Positions 7,826 through 15,541 of a stretch of 17,480 bases of DNA are shown here, piece after piece. The first letter of the stretch is position 1, and every line of letters begins with the position of its first letter. The translations under genes and the position numbers were made by a program. The notes beneath the pieces are model-generated. The model saw only the letters and a list, made by a program, of their open reading frames with translations. It made no database searches and was not told the origin of the DNA. The stretch is taken from positions 1 to 17,480 of the forward strand of contig JANOXC010000117.1 in the NCBI GenBank assembly GCA_031418215.1. Reading direction: 5' to 3'. Origin of the DNA: JANOXC01 sp031418215. GTDB taxonomy: Bacteria; Bacteroidota; Bacteroidia; AKYH767-A; OLB10.

Positions 7826-7837
7826 CACTTACATTTG
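7806..7837 (+). promoter_or_regulatory. Promoter of glnN
   Basis: TACATTTG at 7830-7837 matches the Bacteroidota -7 consensus TAnnTTTG exactly. A TTG at 7806-7808 lies 21 bases upstream of it, within the usual -33 spacing. The predicted transcript would start near 7844 and have a leader of about 58 bases. Confidence 0.62.
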
Positions 7838-7844
7838 CCGCCGT

Positions 7845-7857
7845 CCGGAATTTCCGG
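7845..7857 (+). repeat. Short perfect dyad at the start of the glnN leader
   Basis: CCGGAA (7845-7850) and TTCCGG (7852-7857) form a perfect inverted repeat around a single T, immediately after the predicted transcription start. It is strikingly GC-rich for its AT-rich surroundings. One central base is too small for an RNA hairpin loop without opening base pairs, so a protein-binding site in DNA is as likely as an RNA structure. Confidence 0.45.
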
Positions 7858-7901
7858 GATAAAATCATATTAAATTTCAAAATTTTAAAAAACCAACAAA
7901 C

Positions 7902-10094
7902 ATGAGTGTTTTACGCTTTAAAGCTTTGTCACATAGCATTAACAGGACACCGTTAACTATCGTACCCCCATCAGGAAAAATTTCTGATTACTTCGGCATG
8001 AATGTCTTCGATAAAGACAAGATGCAACGGTATCTGTCAAGAGAAGTCTATAAGCAAGTGATAGAAGCCACTGGTACTGGTCAGAAGATGGACCGTAAGG
8101 TGGCTGAGTTGGTAGCAGCTGCTATGAAAAGCTGGGCCATTGATATGGGATGCACCCATTATACACATTGGTTTCAACCATTAACCGGATCGACAGCAGA
8201 AAAGCATGATTCCTTCTTTGAATTGGGTGATGACAGAAAAGCATTGGAGTCTTTTTCAAGCAGCGCATTAGTTCAACAGGAACCCGATGCATCAAGTTTT
8301 CCAAGTGGCGGCATTCGCAACACATTTGAAGCACGCGGATATACAGCTTGGGATCCGTCTTCTCCTGCATTTATCATGGAAAGTACTTCGGGTAAAACTT
8401 TATGTATTCCAACAATCTTTGTTTCTTACACCGGAGAGACACTTGATTTTAAAGCACCCTTATTAAAGGCATTGCATGAGTTGAATCAGGCTGCTGTTCC
8501 TGTTTGTCAATATTTTGATAAAAATGTAACATCGGTTTTCTCTACGCTTGGTATTGAGCAAGAATATTTTTTGGTGGATATTGATTTATATAATGTGCGT
8601 CCCGATCTGGAAATGACAGGACGTACGTTATTTGGCGCAACACCTGCTAAAGGGCAGCAATTGGAAGATCATTATTTTGGTTCTATCCCTGCAAGGGTCT
8701 ATGCCTTTATGGTAGACTTTGAAGTGGAGTCATTTAAGTTAGGGATCCCTTTAAAAACAAGACACAATGAAGTAGCACCTTCACAGTTTGAATGTGCACC
8801 TGTGTTTGAAGAAATTAATCTTGCTGTTGATCACAATCAATTGCTGATGGATTTGATGGATAAAGTTGCCCGAAAACACAACTTTAAAGTACTGTTGCAT
8901 GAAAAGCCTTATGCAGGTATCAATGGTTCCGGCAAACATAATAACTGGAGTTTGAGCACCAATACCGGAAAAAATTTATTGTCACCGGGAAATTCTCCAA
9001 AAAATAATTTGTGGTTCCTCACCATCTTCATTAATACTATTAAGGCTGTACATGAACATGCTGATTTAATACGTGCAAGTATTGCTTCAGCAAGTAATGA
9101 TCACAGGCTGGGAGCCAATGAAGCTCCTCCTGCAATCATGTCAATTTTCCTTGGTGAACAATTGTCAGCAGTGTTAGATGGGTTAGAAAAAGCAGTGAAA
9201 GATAAAAAGATGACCCCCGAGGAAAAGACAGCGCTAAAACTCGATATCGGTAAAATACCAGAGATCTTATTAGACAATACCGATCGTAACCGAACTTCTC
9301 CTTTTGCATTCACCGGTAATAAGTTTGAATTCCGTGCTGTTGGCTCTTCTGCAAATTGTGCTCATCCGATGGCTATCTTGAATACGATTGTTGCTGACCG
9401 TTTGCGCAAGTTTTATAAATCGGTTGAAGATTTTGCAAAGAAGGGATTGAAAAAGGATGAAGCCATTTTAATGGTGCTCAGACAATATATAGTAGATTCA
9501 AAAGCCATCCGTTTTGAAGGCAATGGGTATGGTGAAGAATGGAAGAAGGAAGCAAAGAAACGCGGACTGAGTAATTTAACCACAACACCACTGGCTTTAG
9601 ATGCATTCCTTGATAAGAAAACCGTAGAACTTTTTGAGCGAAACAATGTGTTTACTCACAGAGAATTGGAAGCACGACATGAGATCATGTTGGAAACTTA
9701 TATCAAAAAGATACAGATTGAATCAAGGGTGATGACCAACCTTGCCATCAATCACATTATTCCTGCTGCGATTAAATATCAAAACTTATTGCTTGAAAAT
9801 GTTAGTGGTCTGAAAAGCATCGGTTTGCTTAAAGATAGTTTCGCAACGCAAGTTGAGATGATAAAAGAAATATCAGAACATATTGCAATTATTAAAAAGA
9901 ATGCTGATGAAATGGTGGAAGCGAGAAAGAAGGCCAACAATATTGCTGATGCAAGAGCCCGTGCCATTGAATATTGTGACAAAGTAAAATCCTATTTTGA
10001 TTTAATCCGTTATCACGTTGATAAGCTTGAACTGATTGTGGATGATGAATACTGGCCATTGCCGAAGTACAGGGAAATGGTTTCTGTACGATAA
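7902..10094 (+). CDS. glnN: Glutamine synthetase type III
   Basis: The 730-residue protein catalyses ATP-dependent formation of glutamine from glutamate and ammonium, the entry step of nitrogen assimilation, in the cytoplasm. Its length marks the type III class (about 700-730 residues) rather than type I (about 470). The N-terminal region carries GSIII-type sequences such as CTHYTHWFQPLTGSTAEKHD and SFPSGGIRNTFEARGYTAWD. The catalytic core shows GIEQEYFLVD (from residue 217, with metal-binding Glu residues), ETRHNEVAPSQFE in the form KTRHNEVAPSQFE, NGSGKHNNWSLST (from 341) and NRTSPFAFTGNKFEFR (463-478), matching the glutamate- and ATP-binding motifs. The start MSVLRFKAL follows an A-rich stretch with no Shine-Dalgarno. 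A promoter with a repeated upstream element and a strong terminator bracket the gene, so it is probably monocistronic and separately regulated, presumably by nitrogen supply (inference). Confidence 0.97.
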   Translation: MSVLRFKALSHSINRTPLTIVPPSGKISDYFGMNVFDKDKMQRYLSREVYKQVIEATGTGQKMDRKVAELVAAAMKSWAIDMGCTHYTHWFQPLTGSTAEKHDSFFELGDDRKALESFSSSALVQQEPDASSFPSGGIRNTFEARGYTAWDPSSPAFIMESTSGKTLCIPTIFVSYTGETLDFKAPLLKALHELNQAAVPVCQYFDKNVTSVFSTLGIEQEYFLVDIDLYNVRPDLEMTGRTLFGATPAKGQQLEDHYFGSIPARVYAFMVDFEVESFKLGIPLKTRHNEVAPSQFECAPVFEEINLAVDHNQLLMDLMDKVARKHNFKVLLHEKPYAGINGSGKHNNWSLSTNTGKNLLSPGNSPKNNLWFLTIFINTIKAVHEHADLIRASIASASNDHRLGANEAPPAIMSIFLGEQLSAVLDGLEKAVKDKKMTPEEKTALKLDIGKIPEILLDNTDRNRTSPFAFTGNKFEFRAVGSSANCAHPMAILNTIVADRLRKFYKSVEDFAKKGLKKDEAILMVLRQYIVDSKAIRFEGNGYGEEWKKEAKKRGLSNLTTTPLALDAFLDKKTVELFERNNVFTHRELEARHEIMLETYIKKIQIESRVMTNLAINHIIPAAIKYQNLLLENVSGLKSIGLLKDSFATQVEMIKEISEHIAIIKKNADEMVEARKKANNIADARARAIEYCDKVKSYFDLIRYHVDKLELIVDDEYWPLPKYREMVSVR

Positions 10095-10114
10095 TATTAA
10101 ATATATTATTTGAG

Positions 10115-10169
10115 CGCCTTTATAAATGCATGATAAAATTATTATTCATTTATAAAGGCGTAATTTTTT
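10115..10169 (+). terminator. Strong intrinsic terminator after glnN
   Basis: A perfect 14-bp stem, CGCCTTTATAAATG (10115-10128) with CATTTATAAAGGCG (10147-10160), encloses an 18-base loop and is followed by a T run at 10164-10169. It lies 20 bases after the glnN stop and may also stop transcription from the converging minus-strand gene, although no T run follows on that strand. Confidence 0.88.
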
Positions 10170-10191
10170 CATTTTATTCTGCAAAGTCAAA

Positions 10192-10773
10192 TTAAAATGA
10201 ACGAATTGCTCTCACACAAGCTGGGGTAACAACGTTTTTCTCAATGCTTGTACCTCTCATAAAATCTACTATCCAGGCATTGTTGAAATCGGTTTCAGAT
10301 GATGACCAATAGTCATTGCTGGTCAGGTTTCCAATATGGTTCAATTTGAGATTTGCGAATAGGGTTTCCAATTCTTCTTTGGAGGGTAAATACCAGTCAC
10401 TAAATCCATTCAACTCCAAATTATAACAAATGACTGCAGCAATTTTCTGTTTTTTACCGGCCTTGGCAATCTTTCGGGTATTGCTCATCCCTGATCCGAT
10501 AGTAAGATCATGCGCGGAAACCTGTTCTTGAAAAAATCCCCATTGCGCATTTGATTTTTGATCCGTAGGTGCAGCAATTAATCCATGTTGGCCGGAAGCG
10601 TCCAGGTAAAAAATAATACCGCCGCCGTATGTTTTTCCAATGTATAGACTGTCACTTGCAATGACGTTTTTTTCCGTTGAAGCGTTTTGCGCATTTAGTG
10701 GACCTTGTTGAATGAATAATAAAACAAGTAACGATACGGTGCTTAATGTAGATTTTTTCAAATTTAAATTCAT
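10192..10773 (-). CDS. Exported protein with an Lcl_C/DUF1566-like domain
   Basis: The protein has 193 residues. A signal peptide (LSTVSLLVLLFIQQGPLNA, cleavage near residue 28-29) is followed by one domain. Its motifs in order are YGGGIIFYLDASGQHGLIAA (49-68), WGFF (78-81), GFSDWYLPSKEEL (123-135), YWSSSE (155-160), AWIVDFMRG and the closing ACVRAIRSF. The DWYLPS, YWSSSE and VRAxR series is the pattern I know from the DUF1566/Lcl_C family, named after the C-terminal domain of the Legionella collagen-like protein and common in Bacteroidota secreted proteins. Two cysteines (116 and 186) could form a disulfide. There is no T9SS tail or lipobox. It converges on glnN across a shared terminator. 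The molecular function is unknown; a binding or adhesive role is a guess. Confidence 0.75.
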   Translation of the reverse strand: MNLNLKKSTLSTVSLLVLLFIQQGPLNAQNASTEKNVIASDSLYIGKTYGGGIIFYLDASGQHGLIAAPTDQKSNAQWGFFQEQVSAHDLTIGSGMSNTRKIAKAGKKQKIAAVICYNLELNGFSDWYLPSKEELETLFANLKLNHIGNLTSNDYWSSSETDFNNAWIVDFMRGTSIEKNVVTPACVRAIRSF

Positions 10774-10995
10774 GGTAATTTTTTTATTAATGGGTTATGT
10801 AAAATGCTTTTAGAAGTTTAGTTTGTTTTTTGATTAAAATATGCCGAAACTTTATAACATCATTTATACTCTTATATAAAAGCAAAGGTTTTATTTTTTT
10901 AGCAGATATTAAAATATAATTAAAAATATTGTTGCAAACTTAACGAAATCAGATAAAATTCTTGGTCTTGAACTACCCTTTTTATAATTTATTTT

Positions 10996-13329
10996 TTAAA
11001 AAGTAAGTGTTGCCCCAATGGCTGGAAGTATTGGCAATTGATCAATGCGTTTGTAGCGGACACGGTCAAAATAAAAAATATTCTGACGGTTATAAACGTT
11101 AATCACACTTGCCGTAATTTCAAATACCGAATTTTTTCCTGTTGCAAATGATTTTTTCAAACTGAAGTCAAGTCGGTGGTAGGGAGGAAGCCGACCGTCG
11201 TTCAGTTTTCCATAAATAATACCCAGGTCTCCATTGGTATTATTTAAATTGGTGTATAACCCATCATTGAAAGAAAGATATTCATAAAACCCTGCTGTCT
11301 TAGTAAAAGGAAAACCAGATCCAATATTCCATCTTGCATTAAAAACCCAATTGAGTTTTTTACCAAAAGTGTAAGAGGTAACTACATTGGCATTGTGCCT
11401 CCTGTCAAAATGTGGCATGTACGTAATGTTGCCATTGTAGCGATCAACATAGCCTAATGAATATACAAGCCATATATATAATCTCTTATAGTCATACTTT
11501 AAAACAATGTCGCCACCATAAGCATTTCCACTTTCTACGATATAATCTTTTTTCAGGTTATCAGGTTTGTCCTCATAATCACCGTTATCCGGGAATACTT
11601 TATCGCGATTAACATTCGTCAATTGAACAAATTTTTTATAATATACTTCTACGTTCAGGTTTAAATTCCGGTGAAGATCAATCTCCATTCCTGCAATAGC
11701 ATCTTTGGCTTTTTGAAGATGGGAAGTAACATTCTTGCCATCGAACTTAGCTGGCAGTGATTCAGGGCCTGAAAGGAATCCGTAAAAAATATTTACTACA
11801 TCTCGATCAGATACAGTGCTTAATAAATTCTGAGAATAGAATCCTCCTGCCAGTTTGAACCGTATTTTATCATTAATGTTGTATTTAAAGCCCAATCGAG
11901 GTTCAAAAGATATTTCGGACAGTGATGAATAAAAATGCATGCGTAATCCTGGTTCAAGAACAATCTTATTTTTTACCCAACGATATTTGACAAAACTTCC
12001 GAATTCTGTTGTATATTCTTTTTGTCCGGATTTAACATTTAAAATATTGTATTTTTCATACTCAGTTTTGAAACCCAATATTTGAAATCCATAGCGTACC
12101 TCATTCTTTTTATTGTAATTGGTAAAATTCATATCGAGATTAAATCCATTAACCAGACTGAAACGAGGATTGTCCTCTGCTTCCTGCTGCGTAATGCGAT
12201 ATTTTGAATAGGCAAAATTGCCATCTATAAGGTTAGCCGAATTGCCGGGAACAAGGACAAAGTTAAATCCACCGCCTGCACTTTTCCATTCATTGTTTGT
12301 TACGAATTGATAGTTCGCTTTATCCTGAAAACTGAAACCGAAAAGACTTAGTTTACTGCCGTTTCCTCCATAAAACGAAATTTTGCTGTATATATCTGTA
12401 AAACTATAAGGCAATCCTTTTTCATCAATGTACTTGTAAATGGTCGGGGAAGTTTTGTTTAAATAGGAGTTTTTTGCTGTGAAAATGAAAGAAGATCCAC
12501 TTCCGCCTTCTTTAGATTTTACTAGTGGGCCTTCTACTAAAATTTTGGATGAAAAAGTATTGGCTGAGACTTTTCCGGCAATACGTTTTTTATTTCCATC
12601 TCTTGTTGTAATATCCATTACAGAGGCAATCCTTCCACCATATTCAGCATTAAAGCCGCCAGTATAAACATCGGCATTCTTGATAATGTCAGCATCAAAA
12701 ACAGAAAACAAACCAATGGAATGAAAGGGATTGTATATCACCATCCCATCCAATAAAACTTTATTCATAACAGGAGTTCCTCCACGAATATATAATTGGC
12801 CACCCTGATCACCACTTGAAACAACACCGGGTAATACTTGTAAGTACTGCGCAAAATCTGGCTCACCACCAACTGCGGGAATCATCTGGATATCACGAGG
12901 TGTTACTTTATTCACTGACGTACGGACCTCAGTTCTCGCTGCCTCCTTCTCTGCTGATATCTCGACGGTTTTGAGTCTGATGACTCCTTTCTTTATATAT
13001 AATTGCTTTGACAAAAGGTCTCCATCTTTAACTTCAACATTTAGTAAGAGAGAGTCGTAACCTATAGAAGTCACCATTAGTAAATAATTGCCAGGCGCAA
13101 TACTGTTAATGGAGTAATAACCGTTTACATCCGTTGTACCCGAATAATTGGTGCCACGGAGGTATACATTGGTAAACAGAACCGGCTCGCCGTTTTCCTT
13201 GTCATAAACAAATCCCCGTATCGTACCCTTTTGAGCGGAGACCGTTTCCATACCGATTAAAATTATCAGTAGTGTGAGAATGCTTTTTACCCTACATTGC
13301 AAACTTGTATTTTTGAATTGCACAGCCAT
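10996..13329 (-). CDS. TonB-dependent outer-membrane receptor with N-terminal carboxypeptidase-regulatory-like domain
   Basis: The 777-residue protein starts at ATG 13329 with a signal peptide ending near SAQ (31-33). Residues 36-108 (GTIRGFVYDKENGEPV ... DVNGYYSI ... GYDSL) form the CarboxypepD_reg-like beta-sandwich found on many Bacteroidota receptors. TVEISAEK (121-128) may be the TonB box. The plug domain follows (135-245), with LPGVV, LYIRGG (179-184), VLLDGMVIYNP and YTGGFNAEYGGRIASVMDI. The rest is a beta-barrel rich in alternating aromatic strands, ending in Phe as outer-membrane barrels do. Such proteins use proton-motive force through TonB to import large or scarce substrates. At 777 residues, with no SusD gene beside it, it is not a SusC-type glycan importer; the ligand cannot be inferred. 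Its start lies 5 bases after the stop of the EVE-domain gene, so the two are probably co-transcribed. Confidence 0.92.
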   Translation of the reverse strand: MAVQFKNTSLQCRVKSILTLLIILIGMETVSAQKGTIRGFVYDKENGEPVLFTNVYLRGTNYSGTTDVNGYYSINSIAPGNYLLMVTSIGYDSLLLNVEVKDGDLLSKQLYIKKGVIRLKTVEISAEKEAARTEVRTSVNKVTPRDIQMIPAVGGEPDFAQYLQVLPGVVSSGDQGGQLYIRGGTPVMNKVLLDGMVIYNPFHSIGLFSVFDADIIKNADVYTGGFNAEYGGRIASVMDITTRDGNKKRIAGKVSANTFSSKILVEGPLVKSKEGGSGSSFIFTAKNSYLNKTSPTIYKYIDEKGLPYSFTDIYSKISFYGGNGSKLSLFGFSFQDKANYQFVTNNEWKSAGGGFNFVLVPGNSANLIDGNFAYSKYRITQQEAEDNPRFSLVNGFNLDMNFTNYNKKNEVRYGFQILGFKTEYEKYNILNVKSGQKEYTTEFGSFVKYRWVKNKIVLEPGLRMHFYSSLSEISFEPRLGFKYNINDKIRFKLAGGFYSQNLLSTVSDRDVVNIFYGFLSGPESLPAKFDGKNVTSHLQKAKDAIAGMEIDLHRNLNLNVEVYYKKFVQLTNVNRDKVFPDNGDYEDKPDNLKKDYIVESGNAYGGDIVLKYDYKRLYIWLVYSLGYVDRYNGNITYMPHFDRRHNANVVTSYTFGKKLNWVFNARWNIGSGFPFTKTAGFYEYLSFNDGLYTNLNNTNGDLGIIYGKLNDGRLPPYHRLDFSLKKSFATGKNSVFEITASVINVYNRQNIFYFDRVRYKRIDQLPILPAIGATLTF

Positions 13330-13334
13330 TTAAT

Positions 13335-13739
13335 TTAGGAACCCATTTCAAGGATGGCGGTAAATTCAGCTTCACTCGCCGGCATAACCGACAGTCGCGG
13401 AATAGTCACCAGCGGAATTTTACTAAAGCGATGATCATTTTTTATTTGCATCAGGGATACTGTTTTTTTTAGTTTTTTAAAAGGTTTAAGTTCCACAACT
13501 ACCCAATCTTCTTCGCCTGCCGAAGGATCGTGGTAATGTTCCTTTGAAACCTTTGCAATACCAACTATTTCTTTTCCTTCATTGCTGTGATAGAAAAGTA
13601 CTGAATCACCTTTTTTCATTAATTTCATATGGTTCCGCGCTGCGTAATTGCGCACTCCATCCCAAATGGTGTTGCCATCAGCAATAAGCTGATCGAAAGA
13701 GTAAACATTTGGTTCAGATTTTACAAGCCAATAATTCAT
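13335..13739 (-). CDS. EVE-domain protein (THYN1-like)
   Basis: The 134-residue soluble protein opens MNYWLVKSEP (WLVKSEP at 4-10) and continues with TIWDGVRNYAARNHM (24-38), KKGDSVLFYHSN and IVGIAKV. These are the signature segments of the EVE domain, a PUA-like fold; the human member is THYN1. EVE domains are known or proposed to bind modified bases in DNA or RNA, and related YTH domains read N6-methyladenine. A single EVE domain of this length is usual for bacterial stand-alone members. It is the first gene of a probable two-gene unit with the TonB-dependent receptor and diverges from the dienelactone-hydrolase-like gene. No restriction-modification or defence gene is visible nearby. The domain call is strong; the biological role is open. 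Confidence 0.92.
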   Translation of the reverse strand: MNYWLVKSEPNVYSFDQLIADGNTIWDGVRNYAARNHMKLMKKGDSVLFYHSNEGKEIVGIAKVSKEHYHDPSAGEEDWVVVELKPFKKLKKTVSLMQIKNDHRFSKIPLVTIPRLSVMPASEAEFTAILEMGS

Positions 13740-13843
13740 ATTCCACTATTTTTAATAGGTTAGGTTTCGAAAATAAGCAAAACTGATTAACAACTGCCAA
13801 TTATAATTTGTTCTAAAGTGGTATTTTACAAATAAATCACATT

Positions 13844-13851
13844 TATATTTG
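13844..13851 (+). promoter_or_regulatory. Candidate -7 box for the dienelactone-hydrolase-like gene
   Basis: TATATTTG matches TAnnTTTG exactly. With this box, transcription would begin around 13857, leaving almost no leader for an ATG at 13860 and about 11 bases for the one at 13869, which supports the later start. No clear -33 element is seen. Confidence 0.45.
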
Positions 13852-13868
13852 CACAAAATATGCTAATT

Positions 13869-14705
13869 ATGAAAATGAATCTGTTATTATTAATTTTCGC
13901 TGTTGTGTTTTGTTCTTCTACAGTTAATGGTCAGCACACTTGCTGTAATATGCTTGCTACGAATAATGAGGTATTTCTGAATGATCCGGCCTTCATAAGC
14001 GCGCACCTCCCTCCTGAACCATTTATATTTAGTCCTTCTAAAGGTAAAATGATCACCTTTAAAACGCCTGATGGAAAAGATGCAAATGCTTTTCAGGTCG
14101 TTGAGAAAAATGCTGGAAATCGTAAGATTTTCCTTTTTCATGAATGGTGGGGACTTAATGATTATATTAAGCAGGAAGCCGAAAAGCTGGGGGAGGAATT
14201 AGGTGCAACTGTTATAGCGATCGATTTATATGATGGAAAGGTTACTTCCAATCCTGAAGAAGCATCGAAACTCATTTCTGAATTGAAGGATGAAAGAGCA
14301 AGAGCCATCATAAGTGGTGCTATTGATTATATCGGTAAAATAGGGGAGATTCAAACTATAGGATGGTGCATGGGGGGGAAGTGGAGTCTACAGGCTTCTC
14401 TGATGGCTGGACCCAATGCGAAAGGTTGTGTTGTTTATTATGGTATGCCTGAAACTGACCTGGCTAGACTTAAGAAATTGAATTGTCCGGTTGTAGGAAT
14501 TTTCGCTAGCAAGGATCAATGGATTACACCTGCAATAGTGGAAAAATTTAAATCCGATATGAAAGCGGCTGGTAAGCAATTAACTATTTATAATTATGAT
14601 GCTGACCATGCTTTTGCTAATCCCAGTAATCCAAAATTTGATAAGTCTTCAGCCAATGATGCAATGCAAAAGGCGATTTCATTTATGAAAAGCAATTACA
14701 AATAA
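13869..14705 (+). CDS. Exported dienelactone hydrolase family protein
   Basis: The 278-residue alpha/beta hydrolase has a signal peptide (MKMNLLLLIFAVVFCSSTVNG). The ATG at 13860 would add three residues, but the promoter box nearby favours 13869; ATG 13875 is a third option. After an N-terminal extension, the core shows FLFHEWWGLNDY (His91-Glu92, the glutamate typical of this family), IGWCMGGKWS with nucleophile Cys167, ASKDQWITP with Asp216 and DADHAFANP with His247. This gives the Cys-Asp-His triad of dienelactone hydrolases (carboxymethylenebutenolidase type). The classical enzyme is cytoplasmic and acts in chlorocatechol breakdown. This one is exported and no aromatic-degradation genes adjoin it, so it is more likely a general periplasmic esterase of unknown substrate. 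Two adjacent cysteines (TCC) follow the signal peptide. It diverges from the EVE-domain gene. Confidence 0.88.
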   Translation: MKMNLLLLIFAVVFCSSTVNGQHTCCNMLATNNEVFLNDPAFISAHLPPEPFIFSPSKGKMITFKTPDGKDANAFQVVEKNAGNRKIFLFHEWWGLNDYIKQEAEKLGEELGATVIAIDLYDGKVTSNPEEASKLISELKDERARAIISGAIDYIGKIGEIQTIGWCMGGKWSLQASLMAGPNAKGCVVYYGMPETDLARLKKLNCPVVGIFASKDQWITPAIVEKFKSDMKAAGKQLTIYNYDADHAFANPSNPKFDKSSANDAMQKAISFMKSNYK

Positions 14706-14753
14706 AGTAATTGAGAATAGTGATGAGTTTTTTGAGATAAGTAGTAAGAAGTT

Positions 14754-14772
14754 TTGAATGTTATTCAATTTT
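14754..14772 (+). terminator. Weak AT-rich hairpin after the hydrolase gene
   Basis: TTGAAT (14754-14759) pairs with ATTCAA (14763-14768) across a 3-base loop, followed by four T residues. It lies about 50 bases after the stop. The stem has only one G-C pair and is weak, so this is a possibility only. Confidence 0.25.
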
Positions 14773-15541
14773 AAATCGCTTGTTTCAAACACACCTTGCT
14801 ATAAAAAAATTGTTGTGAGATATTGTTTCTTTTAATAATCAATAATTGCAGTATTGAAATTAGACGTTTCAACCGGGCACATTTTTCTTGAAACCATTTA
14901 GGCGGGGATTTGAAGTATTTTGTTGAATCATTGATAGATGTGGTTGTATTAGTTTGACGGTTACTTTAAGTTTAAATATTTACTATAGTTCTGTAAGGTT
15001 TTTCGACTTTTTATCATTTTTTGGAACATTCAGATTTTCGTTTCTAAGCCGGTAAAAGAGCATGGATATTAAAATAATCAACTAATCTTAAAAGTCTTAA
15101 ATTCGGCAAATCAAGAACTTAGGCTGATAATTCTTTGGTTAATAAACATTTTTTTTGTACTTGTTAATCGACTCAGCCCATATAAAGCGGATAGGAACTT
15201 AATAACTAACTGTATCTTAAAATGCTAAAATACAATGTCAGATTTAAGCTTTTTAATCAAAATACCGAGATGATTCTGCGTGATCTACCTTGATTTAATT
15301 GTGTTTTTCCATAACCTATTTGACCTCAGTTATCGTATAAAATATGATGTAGTTACCTCTTTATAGCTAAGTTAAAGATTGGTATAAGCAAAAGTTTTAA
15401 TTGCATTTCCAACGTAAAGAATTGTTAGGATGTTGAGTCGTTAACTTTAATGGATTGTGATTTGTGTAATCGAGAAATAATCAAAAACATAATTGAAACT
15501 AGTAGTTTGAATATATAAATTATTTAAGTCATATGGATATC
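14773..15541. other. Long AT-rich non-coding stretch before the repeat-protein gene
   Basis: About 770 bases hold no frame of notable length on either strand and no tRNA-like or strong hairpin structure that I can see. I scanned for TAnnTTTG boxes on the plus strand and found no exact match, so the promoter of the downstream gene is not located. The length suggests a long leader or regulatory region for the large secreted protein, or the remains of lost genes. Confidence 0.5.

Noticed and set aside
10996..13329. SusC-type glycan importer of a polysaccharide utilisation locus
   Set aside because: At 777 residues it is shorter than typical SusC proteins, and no SusD-like, glycoside hydrolase or sugar sensor gene is nearby.
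13335..13739. EVE-domain protein as part of an anti-phage defence or restriction system
   Set aside because: No restriction enzyme, methyltransferase, nuclease fusion or other defence gene lies next to it; the neighbours are a receptor and a hydrolase.
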